Positions 38,591-48,265 of a stretch of DNA of 64,000 nt are shown here, piece after piece. The notes beneath the pieces are model-generated. The model was given only the letters and a program-made list of their open reading frames with translations. It did no database searches and was not told the origin of the DNA. The position numbers and the translations under genes were made by a program. How positions within the stretch are numbered: the first letter of the stretch is position 1; each line of letters opens with the position of its first letter. Source of the DNA: Stentor coeruleus (Eukaryota; Ciliophora; Heterotrichea; Heterotrichida; Stentoridae); the NCBI GenBank assembly GCA_001970955.1, contig MPUH01000030.1, forward strand, positions 1 to 64,000. The letters are read 5' to 3'.

Positions 38591-39473
38591 AATATGGATA
38601 TTATAATTTTTTAGATATAGTTTAAGATTTAATTATATGTGTATTTTATTCTAATAATATTGTCGTTATTCAAAATAAGTTTATTGTAAATACCTATAAA
38701 AATTATTTTCTTAAGCTAAAGGCAAATTTTTAGATTAAATTAGTATAAAATTTTATAGTCTGTTGTAAAAATATTATTAAATCTAAGTTAGATTTTATTA
38801 TTTAATCTTTAAAAAGAATATGTTGTTGAACTTTAATTAATTGTGCATATAATAAAAACTTAATATATAGAAAATCCTTAAATTAATGTATATTAAAAAA
38901 AATCGAAAATACTATTCTTTTAGATGGCATTTATTGTTTATTTCTAAAATGTTTTTTATTTTAGTTTTTCTTATAAAGTAATAATGAGTTTACTATGCAT
39001 TTAAACCAAACTAAGTCTGTTTTTGAGTTCCTGTCAGAACATGATTATAATATTTGACCAGTTTTAATTGATTAGATAGCATCTTTCTAAAATTATAATC
39101 TTCTTGTATGCATTCATCAAAATTTATTATACAACCTTCGATTTTTTATTGAAGTAAAAATTGATTTTCGTTTTGGATATTCATCCTTACTTAATTGAAA
39201 ATAGTTAAACATAATCATACTTCAAACATATATTCCTTTAATTCAATATATCAATTTTAACTTATAAAAAAACTTCAGTAATATTTTCATGAATAAATTA
39301 AGCTTCAATATAAGCCTATTACGAAAATAATTTTACAATTTCATCATCCTCTATAAACCAAACTTGTATTCTTCAATAAATTTTAAATTTACCAAAAATA
39401 TAAAACCCCTATCATAAAATATTTCTCATCTAAATTATAAAAAACCCTACAAAATATTTTATATTATATAAAA
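38591..39473. other. Intergenic region, 883 bp, no gene seen
   Basis: AT-rich. G exceeds C at the left edge only weakly; C-rich for about 200 bp before the ARF-like gene. No RNA gene or repeat recognised. Confidence 0.5.
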
Positions 39474-40022
39474 ATGGGTGGTTCTTTAACAAAACTTCTT
39501 CAGAAAATATTTTCACGTAAAAAGCTAAACATCTGTATGCTAGGACTTGAATCTTCAGGTAAGACAACAATTCTTTATAAACTTCATCTAGGCGAAGTAA
39601 TAGCAACTTGTCCAACAGTAGGTTTTAATATAGAAACAATAAAATACAAAAAACTAAACCTATCAATTATGGATATTAGTGGGGATATGCGATATCGGGT
39701 TTTTTGGGCAACATATTATCAGAATTCTCATGGGCTGATTTTTGTCATTGATGCTGAAGATCGAGATAAAATAGAGACTGCTAGAGATGAATTGTATCGT
39801 GTATTAGAACATAACAGTGTGAAAAATACTCCAATACTTGTCCTTGCGAATAAACAGGATTTACTTGGTGCTATGAGTGCGATGGAAGTACTTGAAAAAC
39901 TTCAGTTATTTAAAATAAAAGATAGGCCTTGGCATTTACAGGCAACTTGTGCTTTGAGTGGAGAGGGGCTTAGTCAGGGATTAAACAGACTTGTACAGAT
40001 GATAAATAATAAGAGGATATAG
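39474..40022 (+). CDS. Divergent ARF-like small GTPase
   Basis: 182 residues, full length for the family. Gly2 follows the start (MGGSLTK), allowing N-myristoylation, and the amphipathic helix LLQKIFSRKK follows. P-loop GLESSGKTT (24-32), switch I Thr in PTVGFNIET (48), NKQD (126-129) and the SAL-equivalent CALSGEG are intact, so GTP binding is likely. Switch II is aberrant: the ARF signature WDxGGQ reads MDISGD, so the catalytic Gln71 is Asp71 and the preceding Gly is Ser69. This should impair intrinsic and GAP-stimulated hydrolysis of the usual type. ARF/ARL proteins control vesicle traffic and ciliary targeting at membranes. The assignment to the family is firm; the subfamily is open. Confidence 0.88.
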   Translation: MGGSLTKLLQKIFSRKKLNICMLGLESSGKTTILYKLHLGEVIATCPTVGFNIETIKYKKLNLSIMDISGDMRYRVFWATYYQNSHGLIFVIDAEDRDKIETARDELYRVLEHNSVKNTPILVLANKQDLLGAMSAMEVLEKLQLFKIKDRPWHLQATCALSGEGLSQGLNRLVQMINNKRI

Positions 40023-40740
40023 ATTATTAAAAGATTTAGACTTTATGATATATTAATTAGTTAGAAGTTGGAAATTATGTTGAAAAATTTAGGAGAATTT
40101 GTGATGTGGTATTAGATAGTTTTGATAATGCTGGTTTGAGATTAGGAAGAAATTTTAGTGAGATTTTATTGCATAGTATTTTATTCAGTATGGATTTTTG
40201 ATTGTATATGGACATGATAAATACGAATTTGATATAGTATGAATAGTTTTTTTTATGATGTTAGTGGATTAATTTTGCATATATATGCTTTATTTACATC
40301 GATTATATTTCATCAGTAATTTATTCTCATTCTATAAGTATTTCATATCCTAAAAAAAATTATATACTAAAAGCTAATATTAGAAATTCAGGAGGAAAAT
40401 AGTTCAAGTAAAGTTAGGATCCGATAAAAAAATATATGTTTATATCTCCTATAGAAAATTATACAAAGGCAAAAATCTCAAACACTATCCAATTCCTATA
40501 TATATTTTCTATTACATATATTTTAACTACTAACTTCCCAAAGCATCTCTTACCTTCCAATTTCGATTTTTCCACTCTTTTCCTTCTTATTTTCCAATCC
40601 TCCTTCAAAATCCTATCAAAAACCATCCCAAATCTCCAACATCAACATAAAAAACCTTTTTCTCAATCTTAAAAACCCTTTTCCTAACTATAAACCCATA
40701 TCCTACTTATTTTCCAAGCATTTCCATAATAAATTAGTGG
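40023..40740. other. Intergenic region, 718 bp, no gene seen
   Basis: G-rich, C-poor on the plus strand after the GTPase gene (to about 40.25 kb), then C-rich, G-poor for about 250 bp before the ribosomal protein gene. A 78-codon open frame at 40436 lies in this low-complexity C-rich stretch and is not credible as a gene. Confidence 0.55.
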
Positions 40741-41388
40741 ATGTCGAAGCTCAACCAAGAAACCTTGAAGAAAGCTATTCACGATATAAACGCTGACCGC
40801 AAAAAGCGTGGATTTGTGGAAACCGTTGACCTTCAAGTCGGAATAAAGGACTACGACCCACAAAAAGACAAGCGATTTGCAGGCTCAATCAAGATTCCTC
40901 ATGTGCCTCGTCCTAAACTTAGAGCTATTATTCTTGGAGATCAAGTCCATTGTGATCAAGCCCAAGCTGCCAATATCCCTTTTATTGATGCTGAAGGACT
41001 TAAGAAATTCAATAAAGACCGTAAACAAATGAAGAAATTCTTTAAACCTTATGCTATACTTTTAGCTTCAGAATCAATTATTAAACAGATTCCTAAACTT
41101 GTTGGACCTGCTTTGACTAAGATTAACAAATTCCCAACTGCTATTTCACCTAATGAAAATGTGGTGGATAAGATTAATGAAGCTATGGCGACGATTAAGT
41201 TCCAATTGAAAAAAGTTTTATGTTTAGGTGTTGCAGTTGCTAATTTGAATATGAGTGAGGAGGAACAGAGGCAGAATATCACATTGGCTATTAATTTCTT
41301 AGCTTCGTTGCTGAAGAAAAACTGGAACAACATTAGAACTATACATATTAAGAGCACTATGGGCAAGTCTAAGAGAATATTCGGTTAA
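40741..41388 (+). CDS. RPL10A: Large-subunit ribosomal protein uL1 (L10a)
   Basis: 215 residues, the normal length of eukaryotic L10a. The whole sequence follows the family: LKKAIHDINADRKKRGFVETVDLQVGIKDYDPQKDKRFAGSI, then IKIPHVPRPKLRAIILGDQVH, FKPYAILLASESIIKQIPKLVGPALTKINKFPT, and the C-terminal NIRTIHIKSTMGK(S)KRIFG. It forms the L1 stalk of the 60S subunit and acts in E-site tRNA release. Codon use is more C/G-ending at the start than in the neighbours, as expected for a highly expressed gene. Intronless. The ATG at 40741 is the only sensible start. Confidence 0.97.
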   Translation: MSKLNQETLKKAIHDINADRKKRGFVETVDLQVGIKDYDPQKDKRFAGSIKIPHVPRPKLRAIILGDQVHCDQAQAANIPFIDAEGLKKFNKDRKQMKKFFKPYAILLASESIIKQIPKLVGPALTKINKFPTAISPNENVVDKINEAMATIKFQLKKVLCLGVAVANLNMSEEEQRQNITLAINFLASLLKKNWNNIRTIHIKSTMGKSKRIFG

Positions 41389-41839
41389 GTAGTTTTAGAA
41401 TGTTTTGGGATATGATTAGTTTAAGTTTGTGATATGAATAAGCTAGAAAATAATTGAAGAGTAGGGGATTTTGATGAATTTTATCGGGATATTGATGAGC
41501 AATTGAGGTTTTTTTTATTAATATTAAAGGTTGAAGTTTTAGTTATGTGGTTTTAACATAATAATAATGAGTTATTCGATGCTGATATATTGTTTTTTTG
41601 AATAAAAATTTATATTTTTGGTATATATTTACATGTTTGATTATAATTTTTTCTAAATGAAGATTTAGATTTTTTATATCAGAACTTTTGAGTAAGTCTT
41701 TGTTTATTTAATACACTAAATCAAATAATAAAATCTAAAACACCTACTTCACCCTAAAATAATTTATCATACTTCCTATCCATCAATCCAATCCTATAAA
41801 ACCCCCAATAAAAATTTATCATCTACCAGAAATTATCTA
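41389..41839. other. Convergent spacer, 451 bp, no gene seen
   Basis: A clear example of the flank skew: 41401-41460 has 14 G and 1 C, whereas 41761-41820 has 17 C and no G (my counts). No hairpin terminator seen. Confidence 0.55.
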
Positions 41840-43330
41840 TTAATAGTTTAAAACCCGCCCATCAGGATAAGCTAAAACTCCGACACCTTCAATAACCCCT
41901 TTAACAAATTCTCCCTTATAAATTTTCCCATCCTGATAATTTAATATCCCTTTTCCATGTTGTAATCCATATTTCCACTCTCCATCATAAACAACTGATT
42001 CTGTAATAAGTATTCCTTTACCATGAAAAAGGTTATTTTCCCATTCCCCACTATATTTAGTATTTTTTTTAATCAAAACTCCATATCCTTGTTTAAGCCC
42101 TTTATACCAATTTCCAGTATATATTTCTTCATATCTATTAATCAATCTTCCAAATCCATTTCTTTCCCCTTCAGAAAAATTTCCTTCATATATCTGAGAT
42201 GTACTTAACCATATACCCAGACCATTTGGTTTAAGATTTTCTCCAGTTTCTCCATAATAAACACCTTTACCATATTTTCTCCAATAATTTTCTTTTATTA
42301 TAATCATTTCATTTGTTTTCCAATCAATTTTTTCACTTTGTTCTCTGAGGTTAAACAGAAATTCGCATTTTGCTTTGAATTTTTCTGGGATTTCAATACT
42401 GGAAAATTTTATGGCTTTTATTCTTGGACTAAGTGCTTTTGGTGATAAAGGAGTATCTTCACTTGATAAGGATGAAGCTGTTTCGTTTGATATAAGAGTA
42501 CCATTTTCCCATATTCCTTCAAAAAATATACCATTTTCTTCTAATATGCCTTTGCCGTTTTCTTTACCATTTTTCCAGTTGCCATTGTAGGTTTTTGTAT
42601 TGTTTATATAGATACCTTGACCATTTCTATAACCATTTTTCATCATCCCTTCATAGCGGCTTCCATCTTTCCAGGTTTGAACACCAAATCCATCCATTTT
42701 ATTTCCAGCAAAATCTCCTTCATATTCATAATCAGCAATATGTTGTTTACCTTTCCCTTCAATCCTGCCCATTATAAAATCTCCTTCATACCAGTTGCCA
42801 TTCCTCCATATAAGTTTTCCTTTCCCATGTTTTTTATTTCTGTAAAAGTTCCCTTTATAAGTATAATCATCATTTTCTTCTTGCCCCAAACCATGTGGTT
42901 CAAGATTTTCCATTTCCCCTTCATAGATTTTGCTGTCTAAACTATTAATAATCCCATATAAACAGTCCCCTTCATTCCAATTACCAATAACTACCTCCCC
43001 TTTATAAGTAAAAAGTCTTCCTTTCCCATGAAATTTCCCATAGTAAAAATACCCTTCATAATAATTCCCTTGAGTATCCATATAATAACCAAGCCCATTT
43101 GGCTTGTTTTCTAGTATTTCTCCTATAAAAAAACCCTCATCTGTAACTTTTAAAGGACTTCTGATAAATTCTCTATCCCCACCAAGTCTTGTTAGAGGAA
43201 AAACAGCAGCATTTAGGTGGGTAGATTTCAGATCATCTGAATTTTCAGGGTTAAGAAGGTCACTGAGTATTTTTAAATAGCTTTTTTCAAACAGTTTCAG
43301 TTTTATTTCATCACTTAATGGTCTTTCCAT
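41840..43330 (-). CDS. MORN-repeat protein
   Basis: 496 residues containing a dozen or more MORN repeats of about 23 residues (for example YEGYFYYGKFHGKGRLF, YKGNFYRNKKHGKGKLIW, YEGDFAGNKMDGFGVQTW, YKGEFVKGVIEGVGVLAY), in two blocks (about 75-275 and 345-495). They are separated by a Ser-rich linker and helix (TASSLSSEDTPLSPKALSP...). MORN repeats form flat beta-hairpin rods that dimerise and sit at membranes or cytoskeleton junctions; in protists they mark basal bodies, the cell cortex and division sites. No kinase or other enzyme domain is attached. The N-terminal 65 residues are helical. Confidence 0.88.
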   Translation of the reverse strand: MERPLSDEIKLKLFEKSYLKILSDLLNPENSDDLKSTHLNAAVFPLTRLGGDREFIRSPLKVTDEGFFIGEILENKPNGLGYYMDTQGNYYEGYFYYGKFHGKGRLFTYKGEVVIGNWNEGDCLYGIINSLDSKIYEGEMENLEPHGLGQEENDDYTYKGNFYRNKKHGKGKLIWRNGNWYEGDFIMGRIEGKGKQHIADYEYEGDFAGNKMDGFGVQTWKDGSRYEGMMKNGYRNGQGIYINNTKTYNGNWKNGKENGKGILEENGIFFEGIWENGTLISNETASSLSSEDTPLSPKALSPRIKAIKFSSIEIPEKFKAKCEFLFNLREQSEKIDWKTNEMIIIKENYWRKYGKGVYYGETGENLKPNGLGIWLSTSQIYEGNFSEGERNGFGRLINRYEEIYTGNWYKGLKQGYGVLIKKNTKYSGEWENNLFHGKGILITESVVYDGEWKYGLQHGKGILNYQDGKIYKGEFVKGVIEGVGVLAYPDGRVLNY

Positions 43331-43490
43331 TATTTTGCTAATATCTAATTAGTATTATTAGTTTTTCATATTTAATTTAAACTTTGAAACTGATTAAGCA
43401 TAATTATTACTTATCAATGCAAAAATATAGATTATTTGATAATGATGCTTTTGTTAGGATTTAATAAACTAATAAAATTATGTTGTTGGT

Positions 43491-44354
43491 TTAATTGTCG
43501 GCTTCATCTTTTTTATGCTCCCTAGCAGCTTCATTAACTTTTTTCTGCAAATTCGCCACGGATTGTTTTAGTTCTTTAATTTTTAATGATTTCAGTTGTA
43601 GTTCCTCATCTAATTTCAACACTTTTTTCTGTAGATTTTCATACTCAGTTTTTATCGAGTTTTGGTTGTTAGAAATTTCTTGTAAAGTCCTTTTTAATTT
43701 ACTATCTTCAGTCTGCATCATCTTATTAAGCGCCTCGATTTTCTTAGTCAACTCATTAATCTCCTCATCCTGTGGGGTTTTTTTTTCCTCCTCTTCAACC
43801 GCTCTAGGGTTTTTCTCCCTAATTTTCTCTTTTAGCAATACCATTTTCTGATGATCTAATTTCCATTGTTGTTCTTCAGCTTTAATCTTCGCTTGTATTC
43901 TCTTATATTCTTCCCTAGCTCTTTTAACCTCATCTTCTAATTGACTTTTTTTCTCTGGGTTTAACTGTGCTAAATTCATTTGTTCTAAACCTTTTTCCTG
44001 TTCTTTAATAACTTTTGTTATCAATTTCTGTTCTTTTTCTGCATCTTTTAGTTGTGAACGCAAGTATTTTATTTCATTCTCAAGGTTTGCTGTTCCATCA
44101 TCATTTGTCCCTGTTGTTAATGCTTTAAGTGAATCTCTTTCTTTTTTTAGTTTCTGAAGTTTGATATGTAGAGCTTTTATAGTCTCATCTTCATTATCTC
44201 CACTGAAATTTGGACGTTTTTGTTGAATTTCAGCATTTTTTTGGGTTGATATTGCTTGATTTAAGGATTTTTTTATGGTATTTAGTTCTGATTTAAGTTT
44301 CTCGTTTTGTTGTTTGAGTTTTTTTACGGCAGTTTTTGCGTCGACTTGTTCCAT
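43491..44354 (-). CDS. Long coiled-coil protein
   Basis: 287 residues, nearly all coiled coil (VKKLKQQNEKLKSELNTIKKSL..., ENEIKYLRSQLKDAEKEQKL, INELTKKIEALNKMM, ENLQKKVLKLDEELQLKSLKIKEL). No Pro-rich or globular section except a short break near residues 190-200 (REKNPRAVEEEEKKTPQDEE). No TM segment. Structural, probably cytoskeletal or ciliary. No family named. Confidence 0.7.
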   Translation of the reverse strand: MEQVDAKTAVKKLKQQNEKLKSELNTIKKSLNQAISTQKNAEIQQKRPNFSGDNEDETIKALHIKLQKLKKERDSLKALTTGTNDDGTANLENEIKYLRSQLKDAEKEQKLITKVIKEQEKGLEQMNLAQLNPEKKSQLEDEVKRAREEYKRIQAKIKAEEQQWKLDHQKMVLLKEKIREKNPRAVEEEEKKTPQDEEINELTKKIEALNKMMQTEDSKLKRTLQEISNNQNSIKTEYENLQKKVLKLDEELQLKSLKIKELKQSVANLQKKVNEAAREHKKDEADN

Positions 44355-44408
44355 TTATATGAGCTTTTAGTGTATGGAAATGCTTATATAATTTTAATGG
44401 TAAAAATA

Positions 44409-44490
44409 TACCCTGGCAGACGGTCAAGTGTTAGTCTCTGCTTTTCACTTAACAAATCTCCAGGTAAATGTTGCTTGGCCTGGCCAAAGC
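44409..44490 (+). ncRNA. Candidate structured RNA (two adjacent hairpins), strand uncertain
   Basis: A short GC island in very AT-rich DNA. Hairpin 1: TACCCTGG (44409-44416) pairs with CCAGGTA (44460-44466) with one bulged C, and inside it GTCAAGTG (44423-44430) pairs with CACTTAAC (44446-44453) with one mismatch. Hairpin 2: GCTTGGC (44473-44479) pairs with GCCAA-A-GC (44483-44490), with a 3-nt loop and one bulged A. I could not match it to U1, U2, U4, U5, U6, SRP or a tRNA. It sits 55 bp upstream of a minus-strand gene, so it could also be a 5' leader or regulatory element on that strand. Confidence 0.35.
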
Positions 44491-44504
44491 GTATATTCTT
44501 ATAA

Positions 44505-45723
44505 AGAGATTTAGTTTTTAATCTCAAATATAAGGAAATTTTGGATAAGATTTTTTGGAGTGGCTTTGTATATAAAGTATATAGTTAGGTTTTTATTGTC
44601 TTTTATGAAGATTTTTATTAGTGTAAGATTGGGTTATTAGAAATTTAGGTGTTGGATATAAGAGAGTGTTTAGTTTGGATAAGGTTGTTGGTATTGAGGA
44701 TGACTTTTTTTTTGTTTGGGTTTTTGGATGATTTTTTTTTTTGATAAGAATGTGTAGCTCGTAATGAGAATTGCTTTTAGAGATTTTAGATATTTTTGGA
44801 TTTATTTAGAGGTGACTCTGGAAAATTTTGTTCGTATCTTTAGCTTAAAGTTTGAAAAAAAAAACTAGATTTTTTGGGAGATGATTGAGTTTTAAAATCT
44901 TTAGGGGAATTTAAGATATCTTTAAGGTTCTGATTTGATTAAGAACTTTAAGGCTAAAAAATTATATGAATTCTTAGGATTTTTTATTTTTTCACTAGAG
45001 TTGTGTATAATTTTTATAAATTCTCATTGAAATACTTGAAGTTTAAACTTCAAATAATGTTAATTTTTCAGTTTATTCAAAAGATTTTCAGATTTTTTCT
45101 TGTATAAAAATTCAGACATTTTTCTGAAGTGTACTTCAAAGTCAAAAAAAATCATATCCAAAATTTTCTAAGTAAAACTTTTGATGCTTGAAGCAGCTAT
45201 TAAAATATATATTTTTTTACAAGGATTTATATATGAAAAAAGTATTCAAGTTATAAAAGTTTAAAATTTAGAATAAAATCATTGAAAATTTGTAAAAATT
45301 ATGGAATGATTTTTATAGGATAGAAAACTTATGGTTTGAAACAATTACTATAAATAAACTATATGTTTTTTAACTATAAAATAAAATACAATATCCATTA
45401 TTGAATTGAAGAGAAAAAAATAATAGTTTTATTATAATTTATTACATATTATTAAGATAATATTCTTTTAAAAAATATAAACTCCTAAGGGTAACATAAA
45501 AGTGTTTTTCAAATGATAAAATAAAGATTTATTCACATATTATTAAAAATGAAACTAGCAAAATAAGTATGGGGAATATATAAAATGCATTATTCTGATA
45601 ATAATTATAAAAATGACTTCTTCGCGTCCTGAGCATGGATAATAAATCATAAATCCCAAAAAAGCCCCCTAATTTCCTATAAAAACCACAAATAAAATTT
45701 TATTTTCCTTAAAATTCATCCTC
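44505..45723. other. Intergenic region, 1.2 kb, no gene seen
   Basis: G-rich left part, C-rich last 100 bp. Holds an 18-bp perfect palindrome TTGAAGTTTAAACTTCAA at 45036-45053 and a related imperfect one (GAAGTGTACTTC) about 80 bp further on. No gene recognised. Confidence 0.5.
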
Positions 45724-46037
45724 ATGGATATTTACTAGAACAAATACGGACAACTCCAGTCCTAGTATTTTCTCGAGTCTATTGCCCTTATTGCAGAAGG
45801 GCAAAGGAAACTTTAGAAAATATGGGAATTCATCCAACTGTAGTTAATCTTGATGATATGCCAAATGCTGATACCATTTTACGTCACTTAGAACAAATAA
45901 CCCATCAAGAAACAGTTCCAAACATTTTCATAGGAGGTAAGCACATTGGGGGAAATTCTGATCTCCAAGAAGGACTTCAAAAAGGTTCAGTCCAAACTAA
46001 ACTTCATGAAGCAGGTATTCCCTTTACATCTAGTTAA
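45724..46037 (+). CDS. Glutaredoxin (CPYC type), N-terminal frame probably off by one base
   Basis: From 45731 to the TAA at 46037 the frame reads LLEQIRTTPVLVFSRVYCPYC, then RRAKETLENMGIHPTVVNLD, with the dithiol active site CPYC, the cis-Pro segment QETVPNIFIGG(KHIGG) and the GSH-binding GGNSDL. It is a classical dithiol glutaredoxin of about 104 residues, reducing mixed disulfides with glutathione. No ATG lies in that frame before the active site. The ATG at 45724 (MDI...) is one base out of frame at a TTT run; one extra T would give MDILLEQI, an ideal start. A shorter start at 45822 would lose the active site, so I reject it. It ends only 13 bp before the stop of the convergent Kelch gene. 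Confidence 0.82.
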
Positions 46038-46050
46038 CATCATTTTCTAA

Positions 46051-48255
46051 TTAGGCACTTAAAGTTTTTATAACTCTAGTAATTATTTTTCTGTCAACAG
46101 GACACTGTTTTAAACTTTGTGCACATTTCGAGCAAGTCAGCCTATGTGCACAATCTAACAAGACTGTGTCGATATCTCTTTCATAGCATATTTTGCATAT
46201 ATCTTTTTCTTCTTCTGCACCAAGTTGTCTTGAGAGTTCTTTAATATTTTCTTTAAGTATAATATTTTGCTCTTGTAATTCTTTAAAACTACTATTATCA
46301 ACTGGGTCTTCTACATCATAAACTCTAGATAATGCACTTCCAGGTCTACTTACAAGGCTTAGATTATCATCACAGACAAGTTTTATACAATGAAGATCAT
46401 TTTTTCTTTTACCATCAAAACCTCCAAGTATATACATGATATCATTATCCATTATTGCACTATGGAATGTTCTTGTTGATGGACATTTTCCTGTTATTCT
46501 TATTAAAAACCATTCTCTACGAATTATATTGTATTCATATAAGTCATTATATCTTGTTTGGGTTTTGTTGACTCCACCAAAAATAAATATGCTATCTTCA
46601 AATACTACACATGAATGACGATATCTTGGGCTAGGTTTTATCCCTGTTGTAAGTCGAACTTCTATCCAGGATTTGGAGGAAAAGGAGTATTGATAAAGAT
46701 CATCAAGGGTATCATGTCCATCCCAACCCCCAAAAACGTACATGTTGTGCATGTGGACAACTGAAGTATGACCAAACCTTGGAGGTGGGACATTTCCCTG
46801 ATCAGGCATGCACACCCACTCCTTATTTTCTAAATCTAACGCCCTCAAGTCATTATATCTAACTTTCCCATCATACCCAGCAAAAATCATCATCTGTGAC
46901 CCATATATAACTGCTGTATGGTCAGTTCTAGGTTTAGGAATATCCCCACGAGTAAGAAGTTTTGTCCATAAAAATATCCCTATTTGTAATCTATGAACAT
47001 CTTCATAATAAACCCCATCTTTTCTTGTATATCCTCCAAATATATAAATACTATCTTCATAATCAACACATTTAGCCCCAGATCTTGCTGTTGGTATATC
47101 CCCTTGACATTCTATATTTTTCCAAATACAAGCATTTGTATCAAAACTATGCAAATCATTACGTCTTGTTGTCTCATCTGTACCACCAAATACATAAATA
47201 GTTCCTAATAAGTTTATAGCACAATGACCTGTACGAGCTGAATAGTTTTTTCCTACACATTCAATTTCTTTCCAACATAATTCATTATCTTCAATATGGT
47301 TTGTTGTTAGAAGAGGATTTGATTCTATTTCATCTTCTGGGCTTAATTGGTTAAGATATAGTCGAAACATGTCGTTTTTTCTCGCTCCATCAAATCCTCC
47401 TAGGACGTATAAAAATCCATCTAAAACCACAGCTCTATGAAAAGTCCTTGGACTAGGATTCCTTTGAGTATCAACTTTTACCCAATACTGTGAATTAACA
47501 TTAAACTCATAAGTATCATTAAACCTAACTTGCTCTTTGTTAACCCCTCCAAATACAAACATAGAATTACCTAAAGATATAGCAACATGGCGGTAACGAG
47601 CTGAAATGCTTGAAGATGAAGATATTTCAGACCATCGATCAGTGGCAAAAGAATATACCCAAACATCATTTAATGTTATATGCCCATTCCACCCACCGAA
47701 TATTATTAATTTGTCTTGACAAACAACTGAACTATGTCCAAAACGCGATTGTGGCCCATTTTCATATTGAGTTATTTTCCATTCATTTGTTATCAAGTTA
47801 AAAGCACATAAATCATTATATCGAGATCTCCCATCGTACCCTCCAAAAACATATAAAGTGTCTCTGAATAAGGATAAAGTGTGATCAGTCCTTTTATTTG
47901 GTAATTCAGATATATTAGGTTGAACTTCTTTCCATTGCAAAGTTGGGATATTAAATGCAAAAAGGTCATTGAAATATTCACCGTCTTTTTTTGTGTATCC
48001 TCCAAAAAAATAAATTGTATTTTGATGCAAGACACACTGGCTTCCAGATCGTGATGTAGGCTGACTTCCACTAACTTCTAGCATACTCCAAGTTCCTGTA
48101 TTAGGGTCGAATTTATAAAGATCATTGTTCCTTGACTGACCATCCGTGCCACCAAACAAGTAAATAAATTTATTGTCACAAGCAATAGTATGCCCAGTCC
48201 TTGCAGTATAGTTATTCCCACTAACAACAATTTCTTCCCAACTTTTAGTTTCCAT
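46051..48255 (-). CDS. Double six-blade Kelch propeller protein with C-terminal RING
   Basis: 734 residues. Twelve Kelch repeats form two propeller-sized blocks (about 1-310 and 325-625) that align with each other repeat by repeat: ARTGHTIACDNKFIYLFGGT against ARTGHCAINLLGTIYVFGGT; YFFGGYTKKDGEYFND against YIFGGYTRKDGVYYED; and FGGWNGHITLNDVW against FGGWDGHDTLDDLY. This implies duplication of a whole propeller. A short helix (LQEQNIILKENIKELSRQL) and a C3HC4 RING (CKICYERDIDTVLLDCAHRLTCSKCAQSLKQCPVDR) follow. The layout suggests an E3 ligase whose propellers pick substrates. The LZTR1-like Kelch style is common in ciliates, but the RING fusion is noteworthy. Its start lies 10 bp from the start of the divergent gene. 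Confidence 0.9.
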   Translation of the reverse strand: METKSWEEIVVSGNNYTARTGHTIACDNKFIYLFGGTDGQSRNNDLYKFDPNTGTWSMLEVSGSQPTSRSGSQCVLHQNTIYFFGGYTKKDGEYFNDLFAFNIPTLQWKEVQPNISELPNKRTDHTLSLFRDTLYVFGGYDGRSRYNDLCAFNLITNEWKITQYENGPQSRFGHSSVVCQDKLIIFGGWNGHITLNDVWVYSFATDRWSEISSSSSISARYRHVAISLGNSMFVFGGVNKEQVRFNDTYEFNVNSQYWVKVDTQRNPSPRTFHRAVVLDGFLYVLGGFDGARKNDMFRLYLNQLSPEDEIESNPLLTTNHIEDNELCWKEIECVGKNYSARTGHCAINLLGTIYVFGGTDETTRRNDLHSFDTNACIWKNIECQGDIPTARSGAKCVDYEDSIYIFGGYTRKDGVYYEDVHRLQIGIFLWTKLLTRGDIPKPRTDHTAVIYGSQMMIFAGYDGKVRYNDLRALDLENKEWVCMPDQGNVPPPRFGHTSVVHMHNMYVFGGWDGHDTLDDLYQYSFSSKSWIEVRLTTGIKPSPRYRHSCVVFEDSIFIFGGVNKTQTRYNDLYEYNIIRREWFLIRITGKCPSTRTFHSAIMDNDIMYILGGFDGKRKNDLHCIKLVCDDNLSLVSRPGSALSRVYDVEDPVDNSSFKELQEQNIILKENIKELSRQLGAEEEKDICKICYERDIDTVLLDCAHRLTCSKCAQSLKQCPVDRKIITRVIKTLSA

Positions 48256-48265
48256 TTATTAATAT
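48256..48265. promoter_or_regulatory. 10-bp spacer between divergent start codons
   Basis: The minus-strand Kelch-RING gene starts at 48255 and the plus-strand gene at 48266. Transcription start sites and 5' leaders must therefore overlap the opposite coding sequence, or one gene must start further in. Promoter elements are not visible. Confidence 0.5.

Noticed and set aside
40436-40672. 78-codon ORF upstream of the uL1 gene
   Set aside because: Lies in the C-rich, G-free 5' flank typical of all genes here, which by chance lacks stops.
44409-44490. tRNA or U1 snRNA
   Set aside because: No T-arm or anticodon arm; the only U1-like string (TTACCTGG on the minus strand) is not at an RNA 5' end and the rest does not match.
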